From NCBI GenBank assembly GCA_905221605.1, contig CAJNDS010002159.1, positions 1 to 64,000 on the forward strand: DNA of 64,000 nucleotides. Direction: 5' to 3'. Source of the DNA: Symbiodinium natans (Eukaryota; Sar; Dinophyceae; Suessiales; Symbiodiniaceae). The first letter of the stretch is position 1, and each line of letters opens with the position of its first letter. A program made the translations under genes and the position numbers. Under the pieces are notes generated by a model. The model worked only from the letters and a program-made list of their open reading frames with translations, was not told the DNA's origin and ran no database searches. Positions 21,102 through 31,424 of this stretch are shown here, piece by piece.

Positions 21102-22304
21102 GTCAGGTCCCCTTCAATTCGGAAGTCTGAGTTCTAAACCTGGAACCCCCCCCCAGAAACCGTTAAAAAGTCCCTTCTTTCAACTACTTTCAACTCCCTT
21201 GAACTGAGAGCCTCTGCCAGTAGCAGAGTTCTTCAATCAAAACATCAACATACCCCATTCTGAGGAGGAATGAAGGGTCACTCAAGGATAGAAGGCGGCC
21301 AGCAAATTGCCTTCATGATTCATGACTGTTTGCGCGGGTTTCTTTCTTCAGAAGTCGGCCCCATGGGCAGGCTTACGCTGGTCGATGTCCAGTTGAAGAG
21401 TTCTTATGCCACCTCCGTTCACGCAGAGAAGATGTAACATTTATCACCACATAACTCACATGACTCTCATGTGTTGTCTCTCGAACTTTCACTGATGAAG
21501 GGTAGCTCCTCAGATCCTCCCGCCTATGCGAGATTGCAGCATGTAACTCATGCAGTTCTCTTGACATTGCGAACGCTAAACGGTTCTGGGCATATGTTAG
21601 AAGCTCCCTTCTACCTTTATTTTATGCCCCAAAGCAGCCCCAGGATGTCGGTCAAGTGGGGACGAAACCCTAAGCCCCAAGCCCTGAACCACAGAAAGTG
21701 ATCCAATTCCTCTTCCAGGCCCACGTTACACTAAAGGCAACACGGTCCGAGACGGCCTTCCAGGTTTCGTTCCCAGGAGAACCCATCTAAGCAGAACAGT
21801 TTTGGACTGTTGGGGTGGATATCCCCCACACGTCTGCAACCCTAAAATCTAAAAGATTCTCTCTGCACCTGATATCTGTTTTTCACGGTTAGTCCGAGAC
21901 TGGTCAGCTCGGCGTGTGGCAAAAAAGCCTTCGACAGCCACACCCAGGCCCGACTGGCAACCAAGGCTCGCGATGGCTTTGCCTTCCCGGGCTAGGTTCG
22001 CAGAAGCTTGACTGCCCCAAGCGTGAAAGAATCAAGATCACTGAAGGTTTAAGGTTTAGGGTCTAGGTGATGTTAGTGGGTTGAGCTGAGGTGTTGAATG
22101 CTATCAATGTGGCTCGGCCTGACATGCCTACCATGACTGCAGTGGTGGGGCAAATGTTGAAGCACCGCTCTCGAAAAGCACTGCCTGCAGTGAGGTATAG
22201 TGAGGTTATGTGCAAAGCTGGAAAGCTGGACTCTCACTGCCAGGCTCCGCCCCGTGCCATGGCAGTCCCTTCTAGTGGCTTCATATCTTAAGCAAGCAAA
22301 CGGT
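21102..22304. other. gene-poor stretch with telomere-like units
   Basis: No recognised gene. Short C run near 21148, CCCTAAGCCC words near 21668-21690, and GGTTTAGGG words near 22045-22065. Confidence 0.45.
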
Positions 22305-23197
22305 ATGGAGGCAGACTCAAGTCGATGCGTTCGCAGATCCCACGCACCGCCTCAAATTCAGGCATTTTTTGCCCAAAGCCTAGACAGCACTTCCGGAACA
22401 GAGCTGCACCCTCCGACATCACGACAACACCGCGGCATGTCGTACACGGGCTTGAGCAACACGCCCAGTGCCAGTGCTGAGCAAGACGAGCACTCAGAGC
22501 TCGAAGGCAGCGCAGGCAGCGAAGATGGCGGGTTCGTCCCGGTCACAGCCAGCACAGGTCAGGATCGTGGCGTGCGTCTGCGACTTCCTCTTTTCCTCCT
22601 TTGTTGCCTTGCCAGTCTCGTCGTGTATGTCTCGAACATCACCGCGTTCGGCAAGATGGAGGTGGATGGAGTGGGCCCATCGGAGCGATCGGAGCTCATG
22701 TCCCTGAGCGAGAGTTTGCAGAGTGCTAAAGCACTCGTCACGAATGCCATAATTGAAGCGAGCAAAAAAAAGGGTCCTCACGATCTCCGTGAGCTTGATC
22801 CGCTTCCGACCATCCTGGCCGCGCCTTGGATTCATTCTTGTACTCGTATGGTACATTATATTACAAAGTTACCACATGAGTATGTTACTATATTTTTCTG
22901 CTACTCTGCGATAGATTCTGAGACGGCTTGAGTGCTAGACCATTGGCTCGCAGAATGGAGTGAGCATGGAATGCTATCCAGCGTCTTTCCTCGTCCCAGC
23001 CACCCATCCAAGGTGAAGAGGAGCCAGAAGATGCGGAGTGCAAACATTGTGACTTGTTCTTTCGATGCTGTCGAGGCGCGCTCTGCAGCACAAAGAAACA
23101 AAGATGCAAACACAGCTCGCAGCAAGAAAGAAGCTTTGTGAAGTCGAAGCAGGCCTTCATCAGCGCGATGGGCCTCGGCGACGACATCAATGGAATG
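22305..23197 (+). CDS. single-pass membrane protein with Cys-rich exon, partial
   Basis: ATG 22305 opens a frame whose first about 85 residues are Ser/Gln/Glu-rich and cytosol-like. Then LPLFLLCCLASLVVYVS forms one membrane span, followed by a helix-forming lumenal part. This frame stays open to 22931, but its last part looks like intron read-through. A second exon fits 23013-23197 (AG before G; canonical GTGAGA donor after). It reads CKHCDLFFRCCRG and continues with more Cys, ending GLGDDINGM. The join between them was not resolved. After 23197 the sequence turns into repeats and no further exon was found. Function unknown. Confidence 0.55.
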
Positions 23198-23279
23198 GTG
23201 AGAGTGTGTCCTGATCCTCGACCATACAGGTCCGAAGTGGCCTGCCAGGCCTGGCATCATGTCTATATCATATCTCTCA

Positions 23280-24160
23280 GCTCCGGGCTTTAGGGTTTAC
23301 AAAGGGTCGATAGGGTTTCCCATGGGGGGCGGCGCGGCCTCGACGAAGGGGGGGGGGGACGGCGCGGCGCGGGACACCCAAACTTGAAGCCTCGTAACGT
23401 TTAGGGTTTCTCCCACGAGCATTCTATCCAAAATTGGCTCGTGAAAAGGTCGTGGGGGCTGGGGGCCTCGATTATGGAGCAAAATTTCCTCTTCAAGGGG
23501 GTCTGAGTTTCACTACCTTCGAAAAAACACGGAGAAAAGCCATTGCGGCCCTCCCTCCCCCGACCAAGTTTAGCTCGTGGAAAGACCTCAATGGGTTTAA
23601 GGCCCCGGCCTCGATTCCGAGGGTTTAAAGGCCAGGCCTGGCCACCACATGCCACCACCCACACGGGGTTTAGGCTGATACAATATAATCAGTTGCTAGC
23701 CAACCGGCTCAGGGGCTGCAGGCTCTGCAGCTCTGTGTGGTTTCGCTGACCGCTCGACTGCGCCCACCTACCCCAACATGGGTGGTGGCTAGAAGTCACA
23801 GTCCAGCCCGGGTTCAAAAGGGTTTAGGGTTTCGTAACATGGCCCTTTACGGGATTGAAAAGGGGTCCCATTGCCCGACTAAGAACCAGCAAGCAGATGC
23901 GAGGGCAAGTTTTGGCAATTGACAGTGGTAGATTTCCCAGAGCATCCATGCAGCCATATGATAGATACAAGTTTTGGCAGCTGAAGGTGGTAGACCTCCC
24001 AGAGGTTCCATGTGCACATATGGTAAGTACTTAGACCGTAAACCACAAATTTTGCTACATAGTACCTGCTTCGGGGCCCAAGTATTCCCTACAATTAATT
24101 GCGCCCCAAAACCCTTTAACCCTATAACCTATAACCCTAAACCCTAAACCCTGGGCTTGT
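23280..24160 (+). repeat. mixed interspersed telomere-like repeats and G-run
   Basis: Degenerate TTTAGGG words occur near 23287, 23400, 23590-23670, 23815-23840 and 24105-24150. A G-run lies at 23348-23358. A CCCGGGTTCAAAAGGGTT word lies near 23808. Between them are short local duplications, GCAAGTTTTGGCA near 23905 and CAAGTTTTGGCAG near 23970. No gene seen. Confidence 0.6.
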
Positions 24161-24287
24161 AGACTTGACAGGTCGATTCGGGCATGTTGCTCTTCTGGGC
24201 AGGGAACTTGGCATCGAAGTTGGCCTCGGCCGTCTCAAACTGCGAGGCAGCGTCTTAGCAGCTGAGTAGGTAACCTTTTACCCTTTT

Positions 24288-24334
24288 GTAGGTATATATA
24301 TATATATATATATGGTACCCCCCCCCCCCCCCCA
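24288..24334 (+). repeat. TA microsatellite followed by poly-C
   Basis: A TA run at 24292-24313 is followed, after GGTA, by about fifteen C. The reverse arrangement (G run then TA) recurs at 26875-26945. Confidence 0.85.
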
Positions 24335-24479
24335 AAGATCTACCGTTTCCCACCTTTTTTTCAACAATGAAACAAAATCCGTCTGCTTCATAGTGAATTT
24401 TCGCAATGCAATAAAATCCGTCTGCCTCACAATGATAATGCCCACGACGCCATTCAGAACTCTCTTCAAAGATTTCGAA

Positions 24480-25205
24480 AGCCGGCCGTTTCAATTGAAA
24501 CGGCCGGGATCCAAGATCCAAGATCCAAGATTTCCCAGGACTCTTGCCGAGGCATCTTGGAATCCCATATCTTGGATTCTGCCCGTTTCAATTGACATGT
24601 TTCCGTTTCAATTGAAACGGCCAGTTTTGGATTTAGGATTCCAAGATGCCTCGGCAAGAGTCCTGGGAAATCTTGGATCCAAGATCCAAGATCCAAGATT
24701 TCCCAGGACTCTTGCCGAGGCATCTTGGAATCCCATATCTTGGAGTCTGCCCGTTTCAATTGAATTAAAACGGCCGGTTTTGGATTTAGGATTCCAAGAT
24801 GCCTCGGCAAGAGTCCTGGGAAATCTTGGATCTTGGATCCCGGCCGTTTCAATTGAAACGGCCGGGATCGAAGATCCAAGATCCAAGATTTCCCAGGACT
24901 CTTGCCGAGGCATCTTGGAATCCCATATCTTGGATTCTGCCCGTTTCAATTGACATGTTTCCGTTTCAATTGAAACGGCCGGTTTTGGATTTTGGCTTCC
25001 AAGATGCCTCGGCAAGAGTCCTGGGAAATCTTGGATCTTGGATCTTGGATCCCGGCCGTTTCAATTGAAACGGAAACGTTTCAATTGAAACGGCCGGTTT
25101 TCGAGATCTAGGATTCCAAGATGCCTCAGCAAGAGTTCAGGGAAATCTTAGATCTTGGATCTTGGATCCCGGCCGTTTCAATTGAAACGGAAACGTTTCA
25201 ATGGT
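24480..25205. repeat. nested palindrome and inverted-repeat array
   Basis: A perfect 26-base palindrome at 24482-24507 centres on CAATTG, with GTTTCAATTGAAAC as core. The core recurs near 24604, 24843, 24962, 25058, 25079 and 25176, plus half copies. Between copies lies a module of about 60 bases (GGATCCAAGATCCAAG, then TTTCCCAGGACTCTTGCC, then GGCATCTTGGAATCC). It alternates with its reverse complement: forward at about 24510, 24690 and 24870; reverse at about 24640, 24790, 24985 and 25110. Long nested hairpins can form. The open frames crossing it are read-through. Confidence 0.95.
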
Positions 25206-26530
25206 TGAACTTCAAAACTCCAGGTTCCAGGATTCAAGATCCCGTGGAAACTTTTCCTGCAATCTTGAATCTTGAATCTTGGATCCCGAAGTTTTGAAGC
25301 TCAAAACTCTAGATTGAAGTTCAAAACTCACGGAACCCCATAGGGCTAAGGTTTGAAGGTTTAGGGCTTCAGGTTGAGGCATTACGATTTAGGCATTCAA
25401 ACTTGAGCCGGTAGTTCAGCCTAAACTCTCGACCTTTAAACCCTATAGGGTTAAGGTTTCAAGGCTTAGGGCTCAAGATTTAGTCATTTAAAGCTAAGCC
25501 CATAGAGTTTAAACCTCAAGGGTTTAAGGTTTATAGGTATGAAAACATGAACCCTAAACCCTCTAGGGGTCTAAAAGGTTCAAGGGTGTTCAGCCCACAG
25601 GTGCTGAAGGTATAAATGCCCAGCATTGAAACCTTGAAGCCCTATAAGGGTTTTTAAAGGTTTAAGGTCTGGGGATTGAAACCTAGGTTTGGGCATTCAA
25701 ACTGGTTTAAGCCTTAATCCCTGTAGGGCTAGGTATTTAAACCGAATAGCTTACCTTGAAACGCTATAGGTTTAAAGGTTCAGGTTCAAAACCTTTAAGC
25801 CTCTGGGGTTTAAAGGTTTAGGTTTTTGCAGAGTTTGTCTACCCTATTCGGGGTAGCCCTATAGGGTTTTAACCCTAAAGGGGTTCAAGGTTCAGGGTTT
25901 AAGAGGGCATTGCAACAACCCAACCCTAAACCCTCAGGGATTGAACCCCTTTACTGTTATCCTTAAGCCTTAAAGCATATAGGGTTTAGGGTTATAACGC
26001 TGAAGAACCCTCAGGGATTTAACCCCTTTACTGCTTTCCTTAAGGCTGAAAGCATAAACGGTTTAGGGTTATAACGCTGAAGAACCCTCAGGGGTTTAAC
26101 CCCTTTACTGTTTTCCTTAAGCCTTAAGGCATATAGGGTGTAGGGTTATCACGCTGAAGGTATAAATGCCCAGACCTTAGGTACATCAGGCTTAGGCATT
26201 AAAACCTTTAAGCCCTATAAGGTTGTTAAAGGTTTAAGGTCAAGCCTTAAACCCTATAGGGCCCTATAGGGTTACGGTTTTTTCAGGGTTTATCAACCCT
26301 AAACGCTATGAGGGGTTGAAGGTTTAGGGTTGAAGGTTCAGGGCATTGCAAAAACATAACCCTAAACCCTCAGGGATTTAACCACTTTACTGTTTTCCTT
26401 AAGCCTTCCGGCATATAGAGGTTAGGGTTATAACGCTAAAATCTATAGGATTAGCACCTTATACCCCTATATATTGTAGGCCTTGAGGCCTAAATCCTAA
26501 CCGTAAATCCCATAGAGTCCTGCCTATGTT
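25205..26530. repeat. 1.3 kb field of degenerate telomere-like heptamers
   Basis: Dense AACCCTATAGGGTTTAAGG-type words in both orientations, many facing each other as AACCCTATAGGGTT. They are derived from TTTAGGG/CCCTAAA but too degenerate to be a working telomere. It includes the 77-base tandem repeat listed separately. Confidence 0.9.
25931..26160 (+). repeat. 77-base tandem repeat, three copies
   Basis: Units start with CCCTCAGGG at 25931, 26008 and 26085, a constant 77-base period. Each carries a CCTTTACTG word, a CCTTAAG word and a GGTTATAACGCTGAAG end. A fourth, more diverged copy starts at 26368. Confidence 0.9.
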
Positions 26531-26869
26531 TGTAGGCCTCGCCTCCTGTGGAAATGCAAAGGAAAAGTAGAATAAGTACCCACGGCATGTATGTATATAG
26601 GGTATATGTATTGCATATCAAATACAGATAATGGAGATCCTCGAACCATAAGACTAGGAAGTATTCGAGCGCAAAAGGTGATGCGGAAAAATCATGTACT
26701 GTAAGCCCCGGGGACGCGAGAATACTATGAGCAAAGACCTTTTCACTATTTCCCTCTTTATTGCCGGTTCGGTGTCTTGGGTTGGTGCAGGATCGGTTAC
26801 CTATTGTTACGAGGGACTAGATCGGAAGGGATTCTGGATAGTAAAAGTAAAAGCATTACAAAAGGGTAG

Positions 26870-26965
26870 ATCCCTGGGGGGGGGGGAAGCATATATATAT
26901 ATGTATATGTGTATGTATGTAATTATAGATATATATATATATATACATATATACATATATTACTA
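26870..26965 (+). repeat. G-run followed by TA-rich microsatellite
   Basis: GATCCCTGG leads into a G run of about twelve, then AAGC and a TA/TG-rich run to about 26965. Confidence 0.85.
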
Positions 26966-27179
26966 TGACGAGGTTAACCGTTATATAATATAATCCTACT
27001 AGAGTCAGAAGGTTAACTCTTTTTCTTGGGCAAGAAACTCAGCAACTAAGGCGTCAGCGTGGGGGGCGGTTGGGTCGGCGGCGTGGCAGGCAACAAAGGA
27101 GGACCCCTGTGCGCCGCAGGCTGGGTTGGGCTGGAGTTGTTGTCATTGTTAGTATTACAAATATGATCACCATTCTCTC

Positions 27180-27410
27180 TTATGACCATTTCTCTTCTTA
27201 TTATCCTTGTTCTTCTTCTTACTCTTACTCCTACTCACACTCCTACCCCTACTCATTTTTCTTTCTTTTTCGCCTACTCATACTCTTCTTCCAAGTATTA
27301 TTGCGATTATTGTTCTTGTTATGATGATGACTATGAATATGATTATGATGATGATTATTATTTTCACTATCACCATTATTCGTATTATTCTTATTCTTAT
27401 GATTTTTATG
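27180..27410 (+). repeat. pyrimidine/AT-rich low-complexity tract
   Basis: Imperfect CTT/TCT/TTA triplet-like words, moving to GATGATTAT words. Open frames across it encode Tyr/Ser or Leu/Ile runs and are not genes. Confidence 0.8.
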
Positions 27411-27420
27411 TAGCAGCTCG

Positions 27421-27633
27421 AGTAAACTCTCGGCGTACGGAGGTATTGGCCAGTTGACGGGAGCTTTGGGCGAGCTCGCTGCAGCAGCATCGCTGGCGGC
27501 AGCCACGTGTGGTCCAAACGTCACAGAGGTCGACGACGGCAGGGTCAGCACTTTCGGTGATCAGACGACGCCCGGTCCGCAAGCAGCATCCGGCTCTCCC
27601 ACCCCCAGAGAATCCTGCAAACAGTGCCGCTGA
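27421..27633 (+). CDS. possible exon, Ala-rich
   Basis: The frame reads LTGALGELAAAASLAAATCG and then VDDGRVSTFGDQTTPG up to a TGA near 27633. Ala-rich and Cys-containing, similar in tone to the candidate gene at 28.9-29.9 kb. No splice sites fixed. Confidence 0.3.
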   Translation, partial: SKLSAYGGIGQLTGALGELAAAASLAAATCGPNVTEVDDGRVSTFGDQTTPGPQAASGSPTPRESCKQCR

Positions 27634-27723
27634 GTATTCCTGGAGTACCCCAGCGAATCCGGAAATATCCTGGAGTGCCAACAACACCAGAGAAGCCTGG
27701 AGCATCAGGTTTCCGAGAGTTCC

Positions 27724-27853
27724 GTTTAGGGGGTTTAGGGGGTTTAGAGGGTTTAGGGGGTTGAGGGGGTTGAGGGGGTTGAGGGGGTTGAGGGGGTTGA
27801 GGGGGTTGAGGGTGTTTAGGGGGTTGTGGGGGTTTAGGGTTAGGGTTTAGGGC
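27724..27853 (+). repeat. G-rich telomere-like minisatellite
   Basis: About fourteen units of GGGGGTTTAG or GGGGGTTGA type, ending in GGGTTAGGGTTTAGGG. The middle block is a homogeneous run of 9-base units (TTGAGGGGG). This shows recent expansion of one variant of a TTTAGGG-like unit. Confidence 0.92.
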
Positions 27854-28054
27854 TATTATTGCTGCGAGGCCCGATTGGGCATATTGTGTGGATAGTCTAG
27901 GCAGCAATGATGGCAGAGCAAGCGATGCTGCGCGTTAAAGTGCCTCAGCGTGTGATCTCTGTCTTGCGGTTTATGCTCCACACGTCCGGCTCTAGATGCC
28001 CAGCAGAGATGCAGCCCTTCAGCATGCACTGCAAGCCACGGATGCACAAGTGAA

Positions 28055-28339
28055 TTGATGGTTCAAACAGAAGATGAGGTTTTTTCAAGGCATCAGTGTG
28101 AGACCATCATGTGCCAAGCACAAGATCGGTTGGAAGAGCAAGTGGGGCGTTATCGTGAATTGACAGAACAGGTGAACACTCCGAGTTTCGTGGTTCCAGG
28201 CCAGCAGTGGCCGCAGACGAAAGGTGCTACAACCTTGACATCCTTGCGAGATCTTGATGACCTTGGTCTGGGTGAGGTTCGTGCCCTTCCAGCACTGCAA
28301 CAGGCCCTGAGCAACGTCGAGCAGCAAGGATGGCGGTAA
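28055..28339 (+). CDS. possible coiled-coil exon, unknown
   Basis: A 94-codon frame with a heptad-like helix, AQDRLEEQVGRYRELTEQ, followed by a possible GT donor near 28171. The part after that may be intron read-through. No family recognised. Confidence 0.35.
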   Translation: MMVQTEDEVFSRHQCETIMCQAQDRLEEQVGRYRELTEQVNTPSFVVPGQQWPQTKGATTLTSLRDLDDLGLGEVRALPALQQALSNVEQQGWR

Positions 28340-28549
28340 AGCAGAGTAGTGAAGAACGCCGCTTGAGAATGCAAGCGTCCGAGGGTGAGGAATAAGCTTT
28401 GTGCGACGTGTTTGGGGAACTGGACAACTGACCATGTAGAAGAGTTGCCTCGTACGATGCCCTTCTGTACAGCAAGGGTGCTTGTATGAGGCCCCAGCTT
28501 GGTTGCAATTGTCGTCGTGCCAGCTAATGTGCAGAGTCTGTGTCAAAAA

Positions 28550-28660
28550 ATGGTTTAGGGTTTAGGGTTTGGGAGAGCCCGGGTTCAAAATGGCTTACGG
28601 TTTGGGGTGTAGGATTCGTGCCGGCACCTCAGAGAGCCCGGGTTCAAAAGGGTCAGAATC
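28550..28660 (+). repeat. dispersed word AGCCCGGGTTCAAAAGGG, two copies, with telomere-like words
   Basis: The word occurs at about 28575 (one change) and 28631, with TTTAGGGTTTAGGG before the first. It recurs near 23808 and in altered form near 29380. Confidence 0.7.
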
Positions 28661-28919
28661 TTGCGGCGCAGTCTCCTTACCTGGTCCGAAAAGGGCATGG
28701 CGATTCCCACGAACGACATGTAAGGGGTGGGAAGGATCGAAGCTTAGAACTGAGGTTTACTCAGTTTTTTCAATAAGAGCCAAAGGCCGCGAGCTCACTC
28801 GCCTGAAACCTTGAAGTCGTGAGAGTCGAAGCCCTACAGTAAAAAGCCTTGAAAAGCCTTGAAAAGCCCCTTAAAAACTCATCTTGAGGGCGGGCGATTA
28901 TTTCCTGGGCCGCCGGCTG

Positions 28920-29876
28920 CTCATCGGTGAGGGGGAGGTCGGGAACGACATTCAGTGTGCAGTGGACGTTGGTCGCCTGGAAAGATATGGGGGTTTAGGG
29001 TTTATGAATTTGGGGGTGCCATGGGGTCCTTATTTTAAGGGGGTCCCTTTTCGTGGTGTAGATTTGGGGTCTATTGTCGTGAACCCGATATACACCTGTT
29101 TTGGGAGCTGTTTCTTGAGTTGCCAGTGGCCTCACAAAACGGGCGGTAGAGCTCTAAACCTTAAACCCGAAAACCATTGAAGGTATGGTTGCATCGAACA
29201 TTGCCCACATGGGCTTGGCCATTAACTCGGCTGTCAATTCAGGGAGCTGCCAGCATTTGTCACTCCCTTTGTCGCTTGCAGGCAACGCAGAAACCTTGTT
29301 TGGGGTCTAGGGCCAAGTTTATGTTTGCCGGCAGCCTCCAAAGTCCGTTGCCCAGGGCCAAGTTTAGTTTCGGAGTTCGGGTTCAGGCCGGATGCAAAAG
29401 GGTTTAAGGTCCGTAGTCCGTTCTTTCTAGTTTTCTTCAGGAGCCATGCAGTTTCAGCTCAGGCGTGAGGCGCTGTGCACCGTGGATATCGGAAACGCCG
29501 TGGCATACTTTCTGCAGGTGGTGACCTTTATTCAGTTTTCGATTGTGAACTGCGAGGCTGGGGCACAACGTTTGGGGTTCATGTTGGTTAATTTATAGGT
29601 TCTCGAATCGAAGTTCTGCCCCCCCCCTTGAGCTTCCAAATCGCTCGTAGAATCGTAGAAGAGTCTATCGGGACTAGACCAACATGTTCGGAAGCACCTG
29701 TATTCCAACAGTATCATGTGCTGCTCAGTATCACAAAACCCTGCTAGAACCTGATGAACGTGAGCGCCCTTTGTGGAGCCTCCATTGCGGGCATCGGGAC
29801 CGCAGCTGCAAGCATCGCGCCAGCTGCAGCTGCCATCCACCGTGGCTGTAACCCAGGCATTGTCACCTGGCTGCTG
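28920..29876 (+). CDS. candidate secreted protein built of Cys-bounded repeats, multi-exon
   Basis: Four plus-strand pieces share one pattern: a Cys, an Asp-Ile/Val or Ala-Ser-Ile turn, about 15-20 mostly hydrophobic or small residues, then another Cys. They are NDIQCAVDVGRLE (about 28940), ASNIAHMGLAINSAVNSGSC (about 29190), LCTVDIGNAVAYFLQVV to FSIVNC (about 29470-29550), and LCGASIAGIGTAAASIAPAA to HRGCN (about 29770-29860), with a TAG at 29877. This suggests a repeat protein of the secretory pathway. Introns contain telomere-like words and a C run near 29620. No name is proposed. Exon borders were not fixed. Confidence 0.4.
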
Positions 29877-30112
29877 TAGCAAAGGGTAGTGACTTCGGAT
29901 AGTGTTCAGGTTTTATGTTTAGGGCCCAACTCGACTTACCCACTGTAGCTGCAGTGCGGGCTAGCCTTTTGATCTATGGAGTTGGCCTCTTCTGACTGTG
30001 CATGTGTTGGTCTGGATCTAGGAGTTAATCTAGTTGATTTTTGTTGCAGTCTTTACGAAAGTTCAAGCAGCGGCGTGCTGAGGAGTATTTAGTATTCAAA
30101 CCCGAACCCTAA

Positions 30113-31424
30113 ACCCCTAACCCCTACACCCTGGCGCAACATGAGGTTCCACCACTGCCAAAGACGAGCACTTCGACGACGCTGTCAGTGACGAGCACCT
30201 CGTCGCTGACATCAACTGTTACGAGCACCACGTCGGTGACATCAACTGTCACGAGCACCACGTCGGTGACAGCCACGTCGTCGACATCAACTGTGTACCC
30301 CACCATAACCAGCACAACAACAGCAACGGAAACAGCAACCACAATAACAACAACAGCCACGGCAACAAGCACAACAACAGTATCAATCACAACAGTATCA
30401 TCCACAACATCATACACGATCTCCGAGACCACAGAGACTGCCACGGAGACCAGCACAACTTTCACCCAGCAGTCCTTTGACTGTCTCGATTTGGGCTTTG
30501 CACCGCTTCAGCTCATCAACCGAGACACCGGCCCGAATGGAGGGTCATGCCCTGGTGGCTCTGACATCAAGCAGTTGGACGTAAACTCAGGGATTTACAG
30601 CACACTTTGCACCATCCCAGACAGATGCTTCAATGCCTGTGGGATGAAGCCGGGCTCGAACTTCATCTACTGCATTGAGCGTGACCAACTCTCCATGAAT
30701 CAACTCGTGCGCATTGACTGTCCTGCAGGGGGCACAGGCACTGCCTGCTTCCTTGGCCGCTTGGACAAAAGCTTCTCGGGAGGGTTCAATCCGGTGACCG
30801 GTGAGTTTGTTGAGACGGACCAGAATGTTGTGCGGATCGTGTCGGTGGACGTGGATACCTTGACTTGCTCCGGAACGCCAGTGGCGTCAAACATCCCCTT
30901 CACGCAGCAACCTTTGGTAAACCCGACTGGGTCTAGCCTGGCCGACATCCTGATCTCTGACATCCCAAATCCTCCCGCCGGCTCCACTGGGCAATGGCTA
31001 CTGTCCTGCACCCGATCGGGACAAGTTTACATCCAGAACCTCCAAGATTCGAGTTTTCACTACACTTTGACAATGCAGGCAATTCCGGGAAGTGTGGTTC
31101 CTGGAGGAGGCAGCGCCTCAGGCGCGCAGTGGCAATGGCAAACGTCCCTCTACTGCGCCTACAACGACGGAAGGGGAGTGTGGCACCTGGGCTCATGGGA
31201 TGTGTTGTAATGTGTTGTGTTTTTTCTTCATTTGGGTTAAAGAGGGTCTTGATTAGGAATAGGAAAGGCAGTTTTTTCAACCCAGGCAGGTCTTCGAGGA
31301 CACGATCGACTTCGGAAATTTGACCATCGACGTTGAAAAGGCCGGCATTTCGCAGGCAACGAGCTCCAACGATGGCTTGAACTGTCTTGGAGGGGAATCG
31401 CCCTTCACGACGACTACTCCATAA
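30113..31424 (+). CDS. Ser/Thr-rich (mucin-like) secreted protein, C-terminal part
   Basis: The frame is open from 30113 without an ATG, so an upstream exon is required. Exons 30113(or later)-31177 and 31290-31424 join in phase at a GT donor and AG-G acceptor, giving DGRGVFEDTIDFGNL across the junction. The first about 115 residues are almost only Thr, Ser, Val and Ala, from a 30-base tandem repeat (about 30205-30300), a typical O-glycosylation region. The rest has conserved Cys, Gly and Asp and short strands such as CSGTPVAS and GQVYIQNL, like a beta-propeller or lectin-type fold, but no family was identified. The end is Gly/Cys then PFTTTTP. A cell-surface role is inferred. Confidence 0.7.

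Noticed and set aside
24312-25068. Open frames of 135-213 codons across the palindrome array
   Set aside because: Frames on both strands encode the same repeated peptide and its reverse; this is repeat read-through.
27070-27457. Tyr/Ser- or Leu-rich frames in the pyrimidine tract
   Set aside because: Low-complexity DNA, with the same stretch open in several frames.
28577-28600. A minus-strand CCGTAAGCCATTTTG resembling the full 5' spliced leader
   Set aside because: It lies inside a copy of the dispersed word CCCGGGTTCAAAAGGG with one changed base, which explains it better.
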